From contig NZ_JAKCFI010000001.1 in NCBI RefSeq assembly GCF_021412625.1, positions 806,001 to 870,000 of the forward strand: 64,000 nt of DNA, written 5' to 3'. The notes under the pieces were generated by a model. The model was given only the letters and a program-made list of their open reading frames with translations, did not search any database and was not told where the DNA came from. The DNA comes from Myxococcus stipitatus (GTDB lineage: Bacteria > Myxococcota > Myxococcia > Myxococcales > Myxococcaceae). Shown here piece after piece: positions 36,440-44,637 of the stretch. The translations under genes and the position numbers were made by a program. Positions within the stretch are counted from its first letter, which is position 1. The number at the start of each line of letters is the position of its first letter.

Positions 36440-37102
36440 ATGCAGAGGAAGGGTGGGCAGAAGGGAAGCGGGAGTGTCCGCGTGGCGGACGTGGCCGCGG
36501 CCAGGGACGTGAAGCCTGCGGCGCCGGTCGAGGTGGCACGCAGGCCCGAGCCTGTGCGGGACGAGCTCAAGAAGCCCGTCGCGGCGCTGGCGCCCCTCAT
36601 CGAGATGAACCAGGGCGAGCCCGAGCACCGCGAGTTCCCGCGCGCGCAGCTGGCCACGCGCTTCGACGTGTGGATCGACGACGAGGACGGCGCGAGGCGC
36701 TTCGCCGCCAGCCTGTCGTCCGTGAATGTCAGCGTCAGCGGCGCCTTCCTGGGCAGCACCTTCTACCTGCCCCTGGGCACGGTGCTGGAGGTGCGCTTCT
36801 CCCTCGAGCCTGGCGCCGCCCCGGTGCAGGCGCGCGCGCAAATCGTGCGCGAGGAGCGGGGAGATGGGCCGGGCGGACGCAGCGGTTTCGGCCTGCGCTT
36901 CCTCGACTTCAGCGGGCAGACGGAGGTCGCGCTGGCGCGGCTGTTCGTGGGTGCGCGGCTGCGAGCCTTCGCGGAGGAATACTTGAAATCCCAGCGGGCG
37001 CGTTCACTACCCAACGAATTGGAGCGGGTGGTGGATGTGCTGTCAGCCTGGGAGCTGCTCAAGGCGACGGGGACCGAAGCCAACCCCTGGCAGGGGAAAT
37101 AG
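36440..37102 (+). CDS. PilZ-domain protein, probable cyclic di-GMP receptor
   Basis: The 220-residue product has a basic, Ala/Pro-rich N-terminus of about 55 residues followed by a PilZ domain. The two ligand motifs are present: RxxxR as R64-E-F-P-R68, and (D/N)xSxxG as N96-V-S-V-S-G101. A helical C-terminus (LFVGARLRAFAEEYLKSQ) follows the barrel. The start is set by GGTGGAGG about eight bases before the ATG. It lies 146 bases after rodA on the same strand and may be co-transcribed with the elongation genes. The partner and output are unknown. Confidence 0.88.
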   Translation: MQRKGGQKGSGSVRVADVAAARDVKPAAPVEVARRPEPVRDELKKPVAALAPLIEMNQGEPEHREFPRAQLATRFDVWIDDEDGARRFAASLSSVNVSVSGAFLGSTFYLPLGTVLEVRFSLEPGAAPVQARAQIVREERGDGPGGRSGFGLRFLDFSGQTEVALARLFVGARLRAFAEEYLKSQRARSLPNELERVVDVLSAWELLKATGTEANPWQGK

Positions 37103-37155
37103 ACGGCGGACGACCGGCTCGCCCAGGGCCGTGGGCGTCACCGTGACGTCTTGTC

Positions 37156-37476
37156 TCAGGCGGGCTTGCCTCCGGCCAACAGCCGGCGGCGCTCCGCCTG
37201 GTAGTGCGCGGAACACAGACCCTTGGAGCGCAGCTCGCGCGTGCAGTCCGGCACCGTGCAGCGCCGGTCCGCGGCGACGATGTTGCCCACCAGCGCCTTG
37301 GGCGGCCGTCCCCGGCGGCGGTTCGCCGCGACGCCGTTGGTGCCTCCCACCGAGGGAATTCCCTGATTCATCGCCCGAAGGACGCCCCGCCCGATGGCGT
37401 CTCCCAGCGCCTCCGCCCAGTTCATCAGCGCGGGGGTCAACGGGACTTTCGACAACTCCTTACGCGGCCGTGCCAT
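37156..37476 (-). CDS. Small AT-hook and zinc-finger protein
   Basis: The product is 106 residues. Near residue 55 it has an AT-hook-like basic core, RRRGRPPKAL, which in known proteins grips the minor groove of AT-rich DNA. Residues about 72-92 form a C-x4-C-x9-C-x2-H motif (CTVPDC then LCSAHY), probably a single zinc finger of the type often appended to phage and HNH-related proteins. The N-terminal half is a helix-like segment (LMNWAEALGDAIGRGVLRAM). GGAG precedes the ATG by about eight bases. It is probably a DNA-binding protein; target and role are unknown. Its upstream region is strikingly AT-rich. Confidence 0.72.
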   Translation of the reverse strand: MARPRKELSKVPLTPALMNWAEALGDAIGRGVLRAMNQGIPSVGGTNGVAANRRRGRPPKALVGNIVAADRRCTVPDCTRELRSKGLCSAHYQAERRRLLAGGKPA

Positions 37477-37975
37477 GAATACTCCATGTGAAAACAGTCA
37501 AACCAAACAAGACTTCCAATGTGCCTATTTGGCGGTTGATGTCAATGCTGTCAATACAAGCTAGGCGGGTCTCTCATGACTCGCAAACCATCGCGGCAAA
37601 TTGATGACAAGGCTGCAAAGGGATACGTGGTTCCCGCAGTGACGCTGGACATGGCTCCACCCGGTGCGGTGGATTTGTCCGCGACGGCCGGAATCGTTTG
37701 GGGAGCGGGGGACGTCGCGCGCGCCAGAGAGCACGCAGCCACCGGACGCGACACAACGTGGCATCGGGAGACGGGTGCAACCCAGTCGCATTTGTGGCCG
37801 GGAAGCAGCCGAACCGCGGGAATGCGGACGCTCTTCGTGTGTTCGCGGCGAGGGGCGGACGACGTGGGGCGCGCAAGCCTTGCGTGTCGACCGGGTGCCC
37901 CGGCGCCGGGGGCGGCGCACCGGAGGCCAGGATGCCTCGGGTGCGCGCGAGCCCGGCGCGTGGAGCGGACAGCCG
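37477..37975. other. 499-base gap: AT-rich promoter region and non-coding remainder
   Basis: The first 100 bases (37477-37600) are AT-rich and carry the tandem ATTGACA repeat upstream of the minus-strand zinc-finger gene. The remainder to 37975 returns to high GC and holds only an unconvincing plus-strand frame (37576-37992) whose codon use is unlike neighbouring genes and which runs into trxA. I see no RNA gene or mobile element. Confidence 0.5.
37540..37555 (-). promoter_or_regulatory. Tandem ATTGACA repeat, candidate promoter or activator site
   Basis: On the minus strand ATTGACA occurs twice, at 37555-37549 and 37546-37540, separated by GC. Each contains a perfect -35-like TTGACA. No good -10 box follows at the usual distance, so this may be a regulator's direct repeat instead. 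It is 64-79 bases upstream of the start at 37476. Confidence 0.35.
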
Positions 37976-38305
37976 CTACAGCGCCTTCTTGATGGCGTCC
38001 TCGATGCGCGTCTTCGGGACGGCGCCGACGATCTGCTCCACGACCTTGCCGCCCTTGAAGACGAGCAGGGTGGGGATGGAGCGGATGCCGTACTGCTGGG
38101 GCGTGTCCTGGTTCTCGTCGATGTTGAGCTTGGTGAACTTCACCTGCTCGCCATACTGGGTGGCCAGCGCGTCGATGGACGGGGCGATGGCCCGGCACGG
38201 CGCGCACCAGGTCGCCCAGAAATCCACGAGCACCGGCTTCGAGGATTGAAGCACCTGTTGGTCAAAGTCGCCGTCTCCGACATTCGTCACGTTGTCGCCT
38301 GCCAT
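37976..38305 (-). CDS. trxA: Thioredoxin
   Basis: This 109-residue protein is a classical thioredoxin that reduces cytoplasmic disulfides. The redox site is W33-C-A-P-C37, with Ala replacing the usual Gly of WCGPC, a change known in several functional thioredoxins. The conserved VLVDFWATWC strand, the KLNIDEN segment and the cis-proline loop IRSIPTLLVFKGG are intact. The ATG at 38305 is supported by AAGGAG eight bases upstream and by family length; a longer reading to 38440 is not needed. It appears to be a single-gene unit. Confidence 0.93.
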   Translation of the reverse strand: MAGDNVTNVGDGDFDQQVLQSSKPVLVDFWATWCAPCRAIAPSIDALATQYGEQVKFTKLNIDENQDTPQQYGIRSIPTLLVFKGGKVVEQIVGAVPKTRIEDAIKKAL

Positions 38306-38487
38306 GGTGTCTCCTTGGGGCCCTGTCCGGCCTGCACGGCGGCTCGTGTAGTACGCGTCCCGTGGGCCTGCAAGAACCGGTGGTTCATGAGCCGTTCTGC
38401 CGGAAATGATGCGGACAGGTGTCGTGGGTTTCGCCCCCATTCCCGAACGGGCCCCCTGGCCCCTGGCGGCTGGTGTAGGCTGGGGGG

Positions 38488-38871
38488 GTGACGAAGCTCT
38501 TCCTGCCCCAGGCCCAGCTCGAGGAGTGGGCCCTGGCCGACAAAGCGGACCTGCGCGACGGCAAGCTGGTGGTCATGGCGGAGGGGGGTACCACCTTCTC
38601 CGTCTCACCCGCCGTGCATTTCGTGCAACTCGTGACGGGTGAGGACACCCACGGGCTGGTGGCCCGGGTGAAGACCGAGGAGCAGCTCTCCCGGCTGGGC
38701 GCCGAGCAGATGGCCGACTCGGTGCTGGTGGGGGAGACGGCCTACGAGGTCGTTCCGGGGTATGTGACGGAGGTCCCCGCGGGAGTACCCCGTCCGGACG
38801 GGGTGGCGGGCAAGAAGCCTGATTCGGAGACCGACCTGTTGGCCGCCTTCCTTCTCAACAAGATGGGCTGA
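38488..38871 (+). CDS. Protein of unknown function, 127 residues
   Basis: The product is a soluble acidic protein beginning MTKLFLPQAQLEEWALADKA, from a GTG at 38488. It has no signal or membrane segment. The middle, from residue 28 to 60, looks like a beta-strand-rich domain that includes TTFSVSPAVHFVQLVTGEDTHGLVARV (seen by its ends), and the C-terminus ends in a helix, DLLAAFLLNKMG. I do not recognise a family, though the sequence has the even composition of a real myxobacterial gene. It lies 22 bases before the heme operon, on the same strand, and may be its first gene. Confidence 0.7.
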   Translation: MTKLFLPQAQLEEWALADKADLRDGKLVVMAEGGTTFSVSPAVHFVQLVTGEDTHGLVARVKTEEQLSRLGAEQMADSVLVGETAYEVVPGYVTEVPAGVPRPDGVAGKKPDSETDLLAAFLLNKMG

Positions 38872-38893
38872 TTCGCCCGTCATCCGCGGTTAT

Positions 38894-39721
38894 GTGCCCG
38901 ACCCCATGAGCCACTCGCTCGTTTCGCTCGCCTGCCATGCCTACGGCCTCGCCGCCGTCGCGTATCTCGCCTACCTCGTCCGCCAGTCGGACGCGCTGGC
39001 CATGGCGGGGCGCGTGCTGGTGGGCGGCGGGCTGGTGTTGCACGGCGTCGCGCTGTTCGAGCTGCTGGGCGCCCAGTCCGGGCGGCCGGTGGGCATGGCG
39101 CAGGGCTTCTCCACGCTGGCCTTCCTGCTGCTCGCCATCTTCCTGGCGCTGGACGTGCGCTACCGGCGGCCCGTCATCGGCGCGTTCCTCACCCCCCTGG
39201 CGGTGACGGTGCTGCTGCCGGGGCTGTTGATGCATGGTGGACAGTCGCCGCTGCCTCCGGGGGTCCGCCAGCCGCTGCTGCCGTTGCACATCACCCTGGC
39301 CCTGCTGGGGCTGGCGGCGTTCGCCGTGGCCGCGGGGGTGGGCGTCATGTACCTGTTGATGGAGCGGCAGGTGCGCGCCAAGCGCTTCGGGTTGTTGTTC
39401 GCCCGGCTGCCGTCGCTCGAGTTCCTGGACACCCTCAACCGGCGGCTGGTGGTGTGGGGGTTCATCGCGCTGTCGATCACCCTGGCCACCGGGGCCTTCT
39501 TCGTGAGCACCACGCGCGGGTGGTCCTGGGATGGCAAGTCCATCGCCACGGTGGTGGCGTGGGCGGTGTTCGCGGCGCTGGTCAACGCGCGCATCTTCGC
39601 CGGCTGGCGGGGGCGGCGCGTGGCCCTGCTGACCATGGCGGGGTTCTGCCTGGTGCTGGTCTCCTTCCTGACCTCGTATGAACCCGCGTCGAGCGCCGCG
39701 GCCGTCATGAGGATGCCCTGA
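38894..39721 (+). CDS. CcsA/HemX-like cytochrome c assembly membrane protein
   Basis: This 275-residue protein has seven or eight membrane helices and resembles the CcsA/HemX group that handles heme for cytochrome c maturation or modulates glutamyl-tRNA reductase. Visible marks are LLPLHITLALLGLAAFAVA, whose histidine is typical of the family, and the RLPSLEFLDTLNRRLVVWGF segment that precedes the last helices. The family's WWD motif is present only in degenerate form (RGWSWDGKS). The GTG at 38894 and an ATG at 38906 are both possible. It is followed after two bases by hemA, the order seen for hemX-type genes in other bacteria. Confidence 0.82.
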   Translation: MPDPMSHSLVSLACHAYGLAAVAYLAYLVRQSDALAMAGRVLVGGGLVLHGVALFELLGAQSGRPVGMAQGFSTLAFLLLAIFLALDVRYRRPVIGAFLTPLAVTVLLPGLLMHGGQSPLPPGVRQPLLPLHITLALLGLAAFAVAAGVGVMYLLMERQVRAKRFGLLFARLPSLEFLDTLNRRLVVWGFIALSITLATGAFFVSTTRGWSWDGKSIATVVAWAVFAALVNARIFAGWRGRRVALLTMAGFCLVLVSFLTSYEPASSAAAVMRMP

Positions 39722-39723
39722 CC

Positions 39724-41055
39724 ATGGAGCTCGTCTGCATCGGATTGTCTCACCGGACGGCGCCCCTGGGGGTTCGCGAGCGGCTGGCGCTCTCCGAGTC
39801 CCGGCAGGTGGAGGTGCTCCAGCGCCTGGCCCAGGCGCCGGTGGAGGTGCTGTGGGTGTCCACCTGCAACCGCGTGGAGGTGTACCTGTCCGCGCCGGAC
39901 GCGGTGGCCGCCAGGGAGCGGGTGGTGGCGGAGCTGCAGTCGCTGGGCGGGGCGGAGGCGCGAGACCACCTGTACGAGCACCGGGGCGAGGCGGCCCTCA
40001 TCCACCTGTTCCGCGTGGCCTCCAGCCTGGACTCCATGGTGCTGGGCGAAGCGCAGATATTGGGGCAGGTGAAGGACGCCTTCGAGCGGGGGCAGGGCGC
40101 GGGCGCGGTGCGGGGCGAGCTGACGCGCGCGTGCGCGGCGGCGTTCGGCTGCGCCAAGCGGGTGCGCACGGAGACGGCCATCGGCCGGGCGGCCACGTCG
40201 ATGGCGTCCGCGGCGGTGCAGCTGGCCAGCAAGGTGTTCGACGGTTTGAAGGGCAAGACGGTGCTGGTGGTGGGGGCGGGGGAGATGGGCGAGCTGGCGG
40301 CGCGCCACCTGCAACAGGCGGGCGCGACGAAGCTGTTCATCACCAACCGCACGCTGGCCCGCGCGGAGGCGCTGGCCACGGAGGTGGGCGGCACGCCCCG
40401 GCCCTTCGAGGAATTGTTCTCCCTGTTGACGGCGGCGGACGTGGTGGTGTGCAGCACCGCCTCGCCGGTGCCCATCTTCACGCGGGAGAACGTGGGCGCG
40501 GTGGGTAAGGCGCGCAAGGGAAGGCCCCTGTTCATGGTGGACCTGGCGGTACCTCGCGACATCGACCCGGGCGTGGGCGCGCTCGAGTGGGTGCACGCGT
40601 ACGACGTGGACGACATCCAGAAGTTCGTGGCGGACAACGCCGCCGCGCGCGCCGAGGAGGCGCACAAGGCGGGCGTGCTGGTGGCGCAGGAGGTGGCGCG
40701 CTTCGTCAAGGAGCGGGCGCTGCGCGAGGGCATGCCGGTGCTGGCGCGGCTGCGGCAGCGCGCGGAGTCCATCGCGAAGGCGGAGGTGGACCGGACGCTC
40801 GCGTCGCTGGGCGACGGCCTCACCGACAAGCAGCGCAAGAGCATCGAGGCCATGGGACGCGCCATCGTCAACAAGCTGTTGCACGAGCCCACCGCGCGGC
40901 TGCGCGCCGTGGGGCCGGAGGGCGAGGGCAACCGCCTGGCCGGCGCCGCCGCGGAGCTGTTCGGGCTGACGGAGCAGGAGGCGCAGGCCGCCGCCGCGCA
41001 GCAGGTCCCGGACGCCCTCGCGCCGCAGGCCGCCGCCACGGGGGCCAAGCGATGA
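39724..41055 (+). CDS. hemA: Glutamyl-tRNA reductase
   Basis: HemA reduces glutamyl-tRNA to glutamate-1-semialdehyde, the first committed step of heme synthesis. The 443-residue product has the catalytic segment [11 protein letters not shown] with Cys48. A second conserved stretch is [20 protein letters not shown], followed by the NADPH-binding [17 protein letters not shown], the [10 protein letters not shown] segment and the C-terminal dimerisation helix. The last 40 residues are Ala/Gln-rich and variable. It overlaps hemC in an ATGA. The neighbouring hemX-like gene may regulate its stability. No defect is visible. Confidence 0.96.
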   Translation: MELVCIGLSHRTAPLGVRERLALSESRQVEVLQRLAQAPVEVLWVSTCNRVEVYLSAPDAVAARERVVAELQSLGGAEARDHLYEHRGEAALIHLFRVASSLDSMVLGEAQILGQVKDAFERGQGAGAVRGELTRACAAAFGCAKRVRTETAIGRAATSMASAAVQLASKVFDGLKGKTVLVVGAGEMGELAARHLQQAGATKLFITNRTLARAEALATEVGGTPRPFEELFSLLTAADVVVCSTASPVPIFTRENVGAVGKARKGRPLFMVDLAVPRDIDPGVGALEWVHAYDVDDIQKFVADNAAARAEEAHKAGVLVAQEVARFVKERALREGMPVLARLRQRAESIAKAEVDRTLASLGDGLTDKQRKSIEAMGRAIVNKLLHEPTARLRAVGPEGEGNRLAGAAAELFGLTEQEAQAAAAQQVPDALAPQAAATGAKR

Positions 41056-41993
41056 GCACCGTGCGCATCGCCACCCGGCAGAGCCCCCTGGCGTTGTGGC
41101 AGGCGCGCCACGTGGGCGCGCTCCTGAAGGCGCACCACCCGGGGCTGGAGGTGTCCCTGGTGGAGATGACCACCGAGGGGGACCGCTTCCTGTCCGCGCC
41201 GCTGTCGGCGGTGGGCGGCAAGGGGCTGTTCGTGAAGGAGATCGAACAGGCGCTCCTCGACGGCCGCGCGGACCTGGCCGTCCACAGCCTCAAGGACATG
41301 ACGTCCGAGCTGCCCGACGGGCTCGTGCTCGCCGCGGTCCCCACGCGGGAGGACCCTCGGGACGCCTTCTGTGGGACGTCGGGTCAGACGCTGGACGCGC
41401 TGCCCCCGGGCGCGCGCGTGGGGACGTCCTCCCTGCGCCGCAGCTGCATCCTCCGCTCGCGGCGGCCGGACCTGGAGATCGTCAGCCTGCGCGGCAACGT
41501 GCAGACGCGGCTGCAGAGGACCAAGGAGCTGGGCCTTTCGGGCGCGGTGCTCGCGTACGCGGGGCTCAAGCGCCTGGGCCTGGAGGCCGTCATCACCGAG
41601 GTGCTGCCGACGGAGGTGAGCCTCCCCGCGGTGGGGCAGGGCGTGCTGGCCATCCAGTGCCGGGGCGGGGACGCGCGGGTGTGCGGGCTGCTCGCGCCGC
41701 TGGAGGACGCCACCACCCGCGTCGCGGTGACGGCCGAGCGGGCGCTCCTGGCGAAGCTGGAGGGCGGCTGCTCGGTGCCGCTCGCGGGCCACGCCACGGT
41801 GTCCGGCGGGGAGGTGTACCTGCGCGGACTCGTGGGCCGGCCGGATGGGATACGCGTGGTGCGAGGCGAGGTGCGCGGCCCCGTGGAGCGCGCGCAGGCG
41901 CTGGGCGAAGCGCTCGCGGCGGACCTCCTGTCGCGGGGCGCGGCGGACATCCTGCGTGATTTCGCTCGCCGCCCCGACGCGCAAGCGCCCTAG
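41052..41993 (+). CDS. hemC: Porphobilinogen deaminase (hydroxymethylbilane synthase)
   Basis: This enzyme links four porphobilinogen units into hydroxymethylbilane. The 313-residue product carries the opening [12 protein letters not shown], the catalytic Asp82 in AVHSLKDM, the RGNVQTRL loop and Cys240 in [13 protein letters not shown], which holds the dipyrromethane cofactor. The ATG at 41052 overlaps the hemA stop, indicating translational coupling. hemD follows after 12 bases. It is complete and of family length. Confidence 0.97.
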   Translation: MSTVRIATRQSPLALWQARHVGALLKAHHPGLEVSLVEMTTEGDRFLSAPLSAVGGKGLFVKEIEQALLDGRADLAVHSLKDMTSELPDGLVLAAVPTREDPRDAFCGTSGQTLDALPPGARVGTSSLRRSCILRSRRPDLEIVSLRGNVQTRLQRTKELGLSGAVLAYAGLKRLGLEAVITEVLPTEVSLPAVGQGVLAIQCRGGDARVCGLLAPLEDATTRVAVTAERALLAKLEGGCSVPLAGHATVSGGEVYLRGLVGRPDGIRVVRGEVRGPVERAQALGEALAADLLSRGAADILRDFARRPDAQAP

Positions 41994-42005
41994 AGTGCCG
42001 CGCGC

Positions 42006-42767
42006 GTGGAACGGCGACTGGAAGGCATCCGAGTCTTGGTGACTCGCCCGCGTGAGCGGGCCGAGGAGCTGTGTTTCCTCCTGGAGGACGAGGGGGCCGA
42101 CGTGTTCGGCCTCCCGTTGATGGAGCTGCGTCCGCCGGAGGACCCTCGTCCCCTGGCGTCCGCCGCGGAGCACATCCAGCGCTACCGCTGGGTGGTGTTC
42201 GCCAGCCCCTCCTCCGTCGAGGCGCTGATGGACGCGCTGCGCGAGGCGGGCACGGTGGACCGGCTGTCGCGGGTGCGACTGGCGGCGGTGGGCCCCCGCA
42301 CCGCGCGCGCGGTGAATGGCCACGGCTTCGACGTGGCGGCGGAGCCCCCGGAGGGGACTGGCGCGGCCCTCTTCGAGCTGATGAAGGACGGCCTCCAGCC
42401 GGGAGACGAGGTGCTCCTGCCCGCGGCCGAGGAGGGCCGGCGCGAACTGGAGGACTCGCTGCGCGAGGCGGGGGTGCAGGTCTCGCGCGTGACGGCGTAC
42501 CGCTCCACGCCCGTGTCGCTGCCGCCCGAGGCCCTGGAGTTGTTGGAGTCCTCTCCGCCGGACGTGGCGGTGTTCGCCTCGCCGCGCACGGCGGAGGCGT
42601 TCCTGGAGGCCGCCGGGCGGGAGCGGTTGGGCTCCGCGCGCGTGGTGGCCATCGGGCCCACGACGGCGGCGGCCCTGGAGCAGCTCGGCATCCCCGCGAC
42701 GACGGTGGCGGAGCGACCCACGCCGGAGTCGCTGGTGGATGCCACCGTCCGAGCCGTTCGCGGCTAG
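42006..42767 (+). CDS. hemD: Uroporphyrinogen-III synthase
   Basis: HemD closes and inverts ring D of hydroxymethylbilane to give uroporphyrinogen III. The family diverges strongly, but the 253-residue product shows its two-domain pattern: IRVLVTRPRERAEELCFLLE at the start, YRWVVFASPSSVEALMDAL, then DEVLLPAAEEGRRELEDSL and VAVFASPRTAEAFL, and at the end AIGPTTAAALEQLG. The start is a GTG at 42006. It completes the hemA-hemC-hemD run, and the order strengthens a call that sequence alone would leave moderate. Confidence 0.9.
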   Translation: MERRLEGIRVLVTRPRERAEELCFLLEDEGADVFGLPLMELRPPEDPRPLASAAEHIQRYRWVVFASPSSVEALMDALREAGTVDRLSRVRLAAVGPRTARAVNGHGFDVAAEPPEGTGAALFELMKDGLQPGDEVLLPAAEEGRRELEDSLREAGVQVSRVTAYRSTPVSLPPEALELLESSPPDVAVFASPRTAEAFLEAAGRERLGSARVVAIGPTTAAALEQLGIPATTVAERPTPESLVDATVRAVRG

Positions 42768-42837
42768 ACTGGCCCTTCGGTCGGCGCCAGCGGCACGTCG
42801 GTGTGCCCGCGCCCGAGACGGATTGAAGGTGCCTTCG

Positions 42838-44637
42838 ATGACGCGGGGATTGCTGCGAGGCGCGGTGTGTTTGGGGTGGGTCCTGGTGGCCGCCGTGGCG
42901 GCGGCGCAGGACGTGGAGGACTACAAGGACCTGGGGCACCGGGTTCTCGCCTCTCCGGACGACCCGTTCGTCTACTACGTGGACGGCCGCAATCCGAAGC
43001 CGGCGGGCACGGACCTCGCGCTGGTGCGCTCGGCGGTGGCCGCGGCCTTCAAGACGTGGCAGGACGTCGACTGCGCCTGGCCCGCCTTCCAGACGAGTGA
43101 CGCGGGGGTCGCCACCAACGGCTCGCCCATGCCGGATGTGACGGACCCGTACGACGGCTTCAACGTCGTGCCCATCTGGGTGACGGACCGCGCGGACCCC
43201 CGCTACGTGGACACGCTCAACGCGGGCTCGCGCCCGGGCGCCGCCAAGCCGCTCACCTTCAACGGCTACGTGTACCAGTGCGACATCTACCTCAACGGCG
43301 TGCCGGGGGAGTTCAACTGGTCGACGCTGTCTCCCACGCCCGCGGGGGCCATGGACCTGCAGAGCGTGCTGACGCGGGAGATCGGCCACTGCCTGGGCCT
43401 GGGCGACACGCTCGAGGTCAACGACGCGGTGATGTCGCTCATCCTCCGCCCGGGCGAGAGTCGCCGTCAGCTCTCGAACTATGACCGCACGGCGGTGTGC
43501 CGCTTCTACCCTCAGGCGGGCGCGGTGGGCTCTCCCTGCACCACGACCTGCACGAACGGCCTGACCTGCGTCTCCACCGAGTCCACCGTCACGGGCAACG
43601 CGCTGCGCATGTGCACGCGGGGCTGCACCGGCACCACCGGTGGCGAGTGCCCGGCGCCCTACGTGTGCCGCGATTCGTCGGGGGTGGGCGGCTCCACGCG
43701 CGCCTGCCTCCCCGCGCTGCCGAACGGCCTCACGCCGGTGGGCAAGGCCTGTGACGCGTCCGTGCGCTCCTGCGTCACCGGGACGGGCCGCTGCATCCTC
43801 CCCTCGCCGCTGCCCTCGGGACAGGCGGACTACGACGAGTGGGAGGATGGCTATTGTACGGAGACGTGCACGGGGCCGGGGACGTGTCCCATCGGCTCCG
43901 AGTGCGCGGACGTCCCGGGGCAGGGCAAGGTGTGTCTGAAGACGTGTGCCTCCGGCACGGGTGACTGCCGGCCCGGCTATTCCTGCTCGACGCTGAAGGA
44001 AGGCGACGTGTGCCTGCCCAGCTGCGTGACCAACGCGGACTGCCGGGGCGGCACGGTGTGCCGCAACTGCGACAGCGTCTGCGTGTCGAAGGGCACGGTG
44101 GGGCGCCAGATTGGCGACGCGTGCACGGCGGACGACCAGTGCGGGACGGACCAGTTCTGCTTCCTCGTCGAGGGGAACACGCGGGGCGTCTGCGCGCAGG
44201 CGTGCTCGGTGGCCTCGTGCCTCTGCCCCGCGGGGACGACGTGCCAGGCCATCGACCGCGACGGCAAGCAGGCCTGCGTCAAGGAGTGCGTGACGGGCAC
44301 GTGCGAGTCGTCGTTGCGGTGCGCGGTGGTGGCGACGGGCGTCTCGGCCTGCATGCCCAGCTGCCTGTCCGAGAAGGACTGCGCGCCCGGCATGCTCTGT
44401 GGCAGCGGGGGGACCTGTTACGATCCGACCGCGAAGCCGGACGCGGGCTCGTGCACGCTGTGCAACGACGGAGGCACACAGCCGCCGCCGGTGCCGGACG
44501 CGGGCACCAAGACGCCCTCGTCGGGCGGTCCCGGGGGCTGCGGCTGCCAGGGTGCCCCCGCGTCGGCCGTGTTCCTCGGGGGCGTGGTGATGTTGCTGTG
44601 GTTGGCTGGAAGGAGACGCACGTGGCACAAGGAGTGA
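42838..44637 (+). CDS. Matrixin-fold surface protein with altered zinc site and MYXO-CTERM-like tail
   Basis: The 599-residue product has a signal peptide ending near AAAQ. A matrixin/metzincin-like domain spans about residues 35-220, and a long cysteine-rich region (about 225-550) has repeated short Cys loops. The C-terminus GGCGCQGAPAS, a membrane helix and RRR match the MYXO-CTERM sorting tail of myxobacteria. The zinc motif of the family is HExxHxxGxxH. Here it reads R180-E-I-G-H184-C-L-G187-L-G-D190, so two of the three ligand histidines are replaced, while the Met-turn (AVMSLI) remains. It is therefore probably a binding protein, or an enzyme with a changed metal site. Its last 16 bases overlap the ATPase gene. 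Confidence 0.82.
   Translation: MTRGLLRGAVCLGWVLVAAVAAAQDVEDYKDLGHRVLASPDDPFVYYVDGRNPKPAGTDLALVRSAVAAAFKTWQDVDCAWPAFQTSDAGVATNGSPMPDVTDPYDGFNVVPIWVTDRADPRYVDTLNAGSRPGAAKPLTFNGYVYQCDIYLNGVPGEFNWSTLSPTPAGAMDLQSVLTREIGHCLGLGDTLEVNDAVMSLILRPGESRRQLSNYDRTAVCRFYPQAGAVGSPCTTTCTNGLTCVSTESTVTGNALRMCTRGCTGTTGGECPAPYVCRDSSGVGGSTRACLPALPNGLTPVGKACDASVRSCVTGTGRCILPSPLPSGQADYDEWEDGYCTETCTGPGTCPIGSECADVPGQGKVCLKTCASGTGDCRPGYSCSTLKEGDVCLPSCVTNADCRGGTVCRNCDSVCVSKGTVGRQIGDACTADDQCGTDQFCFLVEGNTRGVCAQACSVASCLCPAGTTCQAIDRDGKQACVKECVTGTCESSLRCAVVATGVSACMPSCLSEKDCAPGMLCGSGGTCYDPTAKPDAGSCTLCNDGGTQPPPVPDAGTKTPSSGGPGGCGCQGAPASAVFLGGVVMLLWLAGRRRTWHKE

Noticed and set aside
37576-37992. Plus-strand frame of 138 codons (MTRKPSRQIDD...)
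   Set aside because: Its codon use is unlike neighbours, it has no clear ribosome site, its second half is Arg/Pro noise, and it runs into trxA.
37976-38305. WCAPC instead of WCGPC in thioredoxin as a defect
   Set aside because: This substitution occurs in functional thioredoxins, and all other key residues are present.
41593-44628. Minus-strand open frame of about 1011 codons
   Set aside because: It is antisense to hemC, hemD and the matrixin-like gene and has no recognisable domain.
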